Source: Candidatus Brevundimonas colombiensis (GTDB lineage Bacteria > Pseudomonadota > Alphaproteobacteria > Caulobacterales > Caulobacteraceae). Taken from it: a DNA stretch of 64,000 nt. Positions 60,945-64,000 of the stretch are shown here, piece by piece (positions within the stretch are counted from its first letter, which is position 1; each line of letters begins with the position of its first letter). Made by a program: the position numbers and the translations under genes. Where the stretch lies: positions 2,976,001 to 3,040,000 of the forward strand of contig CP119326.1 of assembly GCA_029202665.1 (NCBI GenBank), in the 5' to 3' direction. The notes under the pieces were generated by a model. It ran no database searches, was not told the DNA's origin, and saw only the letters and a program-made list of their open reading frames with translations.

Positions 60945-63580
60945 CAGGCGGCGCGCTCCTGTTCCAGGAAGTCCTGTGCGAAGCGTTGCAGCACGCCGCC
61001 CGCCTCATAGATCGAAACCTCTTCGGCGGTGTCGAGGCGGCATTTGACCGGCACGGTCTCTTCGGTTCCGTCGACGCGGCGGATGACCAGCGAAAGCTCG
61101 GCGCCCGGCGCGGGCGTTCCCGCGACATCATAGGTCTCGGTCCCGTCCAGCTGCAGGCCAAGACGGGTCACGCCATTGATGAACTCCAGCGGCAGCACGC
61201 CCATGCCGATCAGATTAGTGCGATGGATGCGTTCGAAACCCTCGGCGGCAATGGCTTCGACACCCGCAAGGCGCACGCCCTTGGCGGCCCAGTCGCGCGA
61301 CGATCCCTGGCCGTAGTCGGCCCCGGCGATGATGATCAGCGGCTGGCGACGGGTGAGATAGGTCTCGATCGCCTCCCACATCCGCATGACCTTGCCGTCC
61401 GGCTCGACCCGCGCCAGCGACCCCTTCTTAACCACCCCGTCCACCACGGCCATCTCATTGACCAGCTGAGGATTGGCGAAGGTGGCGCGCATGGCCGTCA
61501 GGTGGTCGCCCCGGTGGGTGGCGTAGGAGTTGTAGTCTTCTTCCGGCACGCCCATCGCGGTCAGATATTCCCCCGCCGCCGAGGTGGCCAGGATGGCGTT
61601 GGACGGCGACAGGTGATCGGTCGTGATATTGTCCGGCAGGATGGCCAGAGGGCGCATCCCCTTGAGCGTGCGAGGGCTGGCGGCCAGGGCGCCCAGCCCC
61701 TCGGTGTCCCAATAGGGCGGGCGGCGGATATAGGTCGAGGTCGGCCGCCAGTCGTACAGCGGCGCGACGGGCGCGCCGCCCCTGCCGCGTCGGGCGAACA
61801 TCGGCTCATAGACGGTGCGGAACTGTTCCGGCTTCACATATTCGCCGACGATGGCGTCGATCTCGGCGTCGGTGGGCCACAGGTCCTTGAGCCGGATTTC
61901 CGCGCCGTCCGGGCCAACGCCCAGCACGTCCTGTTCGATGTCGAACCGCACCGTGCCCGCGATGGCGTAGGCGACCACCAGCGGCGGCGAGGCCAGGAAC
62001 GCCTGTTTCGCATAGGGGTGGATGCGGCCGTCGAAGTTGCGGTTCCCCGACAGGACGGCGGTCGTATAGAGGTCGCGGTCGATGATCTCCTGCTGGATGA
62101 CCGGGTCCAGCGCCCCGGACATGCCGTTGCAGGTGGTGCAGGCGAAGGCCACGATGCCGAAGCCCAGAGCCTCCAGTTCGGGCAGCAGGCCCGCCGCCTC
62201 CAGATACAGCTGCGCCACCTTCGATCCCGGCGCGAACGAGGTCTTGACCCAGGGCTTGCGGACCAGGCCCAGGGCGTTGGCCTTCTTCGCCACCAGACCA
62301 GCGGCGACGACATTGCGGGGATTGGAGGTGTTGGTGCAGCTGGTGATGGCGGCGATGATCACCGCCCCGTCCGGCATCAGGCCCTCGCGCTCTTCGGCCA
62401 GGGCGCCTTCCAGGTCGACCGCCACGCCGCGCTCGTGCAGGGCGGCGGTGGGCAGGCGGCGATGCGGGTTGGACGGACCGGCCAGATTACGCTCGACCGT
62501 CGACAGGTCGAACGTCAGCACCCGCTCGTATTCCGCCGTCTTCAAGGCGTCGGCCCACAGGCCGGTCGTCTTCGCATAGGTTTCCACCAGGGCGATCTGA
62601 TCCGGCTCGCGCCCGGTCAGGCGCAGATAGTCCAGCGTCTGCTGGTCGATGTAGAACATCGCCGCCGTGGCCCCATATTCAGGGCACATGTTGGAGATGG
62701 TGGCCCGGTCGCCGATGGTCAGGCTGTCGGCGCCCTCGCCGAAGAATTCCAGCCAGGCGCCCACCACCTTCTGCCCGCGCAGGAACTCGGTCAGGGCCAG
62801 AACAATGTCGGTGGCGGTGATGCCTTCGGCGCGACGCCCGGTCAGATTCACGCCCACGATGTCGGGCAGGCGCATCATCGACGGCCGGCCCAGCATGACC
62901 GTCTCGGCCTCCAGTCCGCCGACGCCGATGGCGATGACGCCCAGCGCATCGACGTGCGGCGTGTGGCTGTCGGTGCCGACGCAGGTGTCCGGGAAGGCCA
63001 CGCCGTCGCGCACCTGGATGACCGGGCTCATCTTCTCCAGATTGATCTGGTGCATGATGCCGTTGCCGGCGGGAATGACGTCCACATTCTCGAACGCCCG
63101 CTTGGTCCATTCGATGAAGTGGAAGCGGTCCGCGTTGCGGCGATCCTCGATGGCGCGGTTCTTGGCGAAGGCGTCGGGATCGAAGCCCGGCGCCTCGACC
63201 GCCAGCGAATGGTCGACGATCAGCTGGGTCGGCACCACCGGATTGACCTTGGCCGGATCGCCGCCCTGATCGGCGATGGCGTCGCGCAGGCCCGCCAGAT
63301 CGACCAGCGCCGTCTGGCCCAGAATGTCGTGACAGACGACGCGCGCCGGGTACCAGGGGAAGTCCAGGTCGCGCTTGCGGTGGATGATCTGACGCAGTGC
63401 GTCCGGCAACAGCGCCGGGTCGCACCGGCGAACCAGCTGTTCGGCCAGGACCCGCAGCACATAGGGCAGGCCGTCATAGGCGCCGGGCTGGATCGCGTGG
63501 ATCGCGGCGCGCGTGTCGAAGTAATCGGCGCGCATGTCACCGGGGGCGCTCAGCAACCGACTGCGGTAGGCCTGATTCAT
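60944..63580 (-). CDS. acnD: 2-Methylcitrate dehydratase, Fe/S-dependent (AcnD)
   Basis: An 878-residue aconitase-family enzyme that dehydrates 2-methylcitrate to the aconitate form used by PrpF. Cluster Cys are in AAITSCTNTSNPRNVVAAGL and FACTTCNGMSG. Active-site text includes VVPTQLIVDHSLAVEAPGFD, GTDSHTPHVDALGVIAIGVGG and QGSSRDWAAKGVRLAGVEAI. The start MNQAYRSRLL fits AcnD; a longer frame would run into the operator region. It is the first gene of acnD-prpF; prpB and prpC are not in the window. Confidence 0.96.
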   Translation of the reverse strand: MNQAYRSRLLSAPGDMRADYFDTRAAIHAIQPGAYDGLPYVLRVLAEQLVRRCDPALLPDALRQIIHRKRDLDFPWYPARVVCHDILGQTALVDLAGLRDAIADQGGDPAKVNPVVPTQLIVDHSLAVEAPGFDPDAFAKNRAIEDRRNADRFHFIEWTKRAFENVDVIPAGNGIMHQINLEKMSPVIQVRDGVAFPDTCVGTDSHTPHVDALGVIAIGVGGLEAETVMLGRPSMMRLPDIVGVNLTGRRAEGITATDIVLALTEFLRGQKVVGAWLEFFGEGADSLTIGDRATISNMCPEYGATAAMFYIDQQTLDYLRLTGREPDQIALVETYAKTTGLWADALKTAEYERVLTFDLSTVERNLAGPSNPHRRLPTAALHERGVAVDLEGALAEEREGLMPDGAVIIAAITSCTNTSNPRNVVAAGLVAKKANALGLVRKPWVKTSFAPGSKVAQLYLEAAGLLPELEALGFGIVAFACTTCNGMSGALDPVIQQEIIDRDLYTTAVLSGNRNFDGRIHPYAKQAFLASPPLVVAYAIAGTVRFDIEQDVLGVGPDGAEIRLKDLWPTDAEIDAIVGEYVKPEQFRTVYEPMFARRGRGGAPVAPLYDWRPTSTYIRRPPYWDTEGLGALAASPRTLKGMRPLAILPDNITTDHLSPSNAILATSAAGEYLTAMGVPEEDYNSYATHRGDHLTAMRATFANPQLVNEMAVVDGVVKKGSLARVEPDGKVMRMWEAIETYLTRRQPLIIIAGADYGQGSSRDWAAKGVRLAGVEAIAAEGFERIHRTNLIGMGVLPLEFINGVTRLGLQLDGTETYDVAGTPAPGAELSLVIRRVDGTEETVPVKCRLDTAEEVSIYEAGGVLQRFAQDFLEQERAA

Positions 63581-63703
63581 CGGTGCGATCTTTCGAGCAG
63601 GAAGACGGAGGTTGGACAGTGCGCCCTCAATAGGCGTCAGACCGGCGCGTGAGGACGACTGAAACGGCGGAAGTTTGTGAAAGCCCTTCTGTAAATCCGC
63701 CAA

Positions 63704-63745
63704 TTTTGCAAAATCAGGACCGGGTTCGGCTTTGCATTATTTGCA
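63704..63745. promoter_or_regulatory. TTTGCA-type operator cluster upstream of acnD
   Basis: TTTTGCAAAA (palindrome) at 63704-63713 and TTTGCA-TTA-TTTGCA at 63731-63745. The 15-bp direct repeat has the same 3-base spacer as the site upstream of the regulator gene. Confidence 0.7.
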
Positions 63746-63851
63746 GGTTCACAGCTTCGGCTCCGCAGCTTTCCGCCTTTTTAGTCCTTCTGATGAGGCG
63801 TAGGCCGTGAATATCTCCTGACCTCGCGGATCGGCCGCGCCCCGAGGTCCA

Positions 63852-64000
63852 ATGTCGTCTCCGACCCCGTTTCAATACGAAGAGACCCGCTTTTCGGAGA
63901 TGGTCTTTCCTGACCAGGCCAATCACTACGGCGCGCTGTTCGCCGGGTCGGGCCTGGCCCTGTTGAGCAAGGCGGCCCTCATCGCGGCCAGTCGCCGCGC
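63852..64000 (+). CDS. Acyl-CoA thioesterase (YciA type), 3' truncated by window end
   Basis: The N-terminal 49 residues start MSSPTPFQYEETRFSEMVFP and read DQANHYGALFAGSGLALLSK, matching the hotdog family of acyl-CoA hydrolases (YciA/acyl-CoA thioester hydrolase) where the Asn-His and Gly-Gly-Leu region lines the CoA site. GAGG precedes the ATG at 63852. The gene is divergent from acnD and is cut by the window edge. Confidence 0.75.
   Translation, partial: MSSPTPFQYEETRFSEMVFPDQANHYGALFAGSGLALLSKAALIAASRR

Noticed and set aside
60986..63652. 888-codon open frame on the + strand opposite acnD
   Set aside because: Shadow of a full-length aconitase-family gene with all cluster Cys.
63714..63926. 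70-codon - strand frame near the window end
   Set aside because: No ribosome site, overlaps the acnD operators and the start of the thioesterase; basic random-like composition.

Overview
The window is high-GC, gene-dense chromosomal DNA of an alphaproteobacterium, most likely a member of the Caulobacterales close to Brevundimonas or Caulobacter. The main reasons are the cell-cycle proteins RcdA (DUF1465 family) and TrcR (DUF1013 family), a DUF1192 protein, a class I lysyl-tRNA synthetase, a large TonB-dependent receptor with a carboxypeptidase-like N-terminal domain, and the overall codon style. I saw no rRNA or tRNA genes, insertion sequences, prophage or CRISPR arrays. Most start codons were chosen by ribosome-binding site and family length, so many differ from the longest open frame.

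Layout. 1-9 kb holds housekeeping and orphan genes: a receiver-domain fragment, a metallo-beta-lactamase exonuclease, two tandem hotdog thioesterases, an S24-type HTH regulator, an SH3/glycine-zipper envelope protein, LysRS, RidA, and a divergent Lrp-type regulator with D-amino-acid dehydrogenase. 10-20 kb carries queA, pdxH, a degenerate J-domain protein, aroC, a MASE1-type histidine kinase, thiE, bfd-bfr and efp. 20-31 kb carries inositol monophosphatase, a secreted glycerophosphodiesterase, an ABC exporter, L31, an L,D-transpeptidase, rcdA, a secreted cyanovirin-like/crystallin-like protein, trcR, two YdcH-like proteins and ubiX.

32-45.5 kb is a carbohydrate-utilisation locus. A MalK-type ATPase on the + strand converges on a - strand set: LacI regulator, TonB-dependent receptor, a secreted PF10091 (GH144-like) enzyme, a lipoprotein binding protein, two permeases and a 1069-residue multi-domain glycoside hydrolase. 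LacI-type palindromes lie upstream of both the ATPase gene and the lacI gene. The PF10091 enzyme suggests a beta-1,2-glucan substrate, but this is inference. 45.8-51 kb is a valine/isobutyrate degradation operon (mmsA, a small membrane protein, acyl-CoA dehydrogenase, 3-hydroxyisobutyryl-CoA hydrolase, mmsB). 51-55 kb is a copper-handling set (MerR regulator, glutaredoxin-MauE fusion, CopA, CopB) with a promoter very like the classical mer promoter.

55-58 kb is the most striking block. A DUF1852 protein (MesX), a core-MetE methionine synthase (MesD) and a flavin reductase sit behind a clear cobalamin riboswitch. A perfect 22-bp palindrome lies just upstream of the -35 box, so vitamin B12 and probably a methionine-cycle signal both control this B12-independent methionine synthase. 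58-64 kb holds the propionate (2-methylcitrate) genes acnD and prpF with a short-chain acyl-CoA type regulator. The direct repeat TTTGCA-N3-TTTGCA occurs upstream of both acnD and the regulator gene. The window ends inside an acyl-CoA thioesterase gene.
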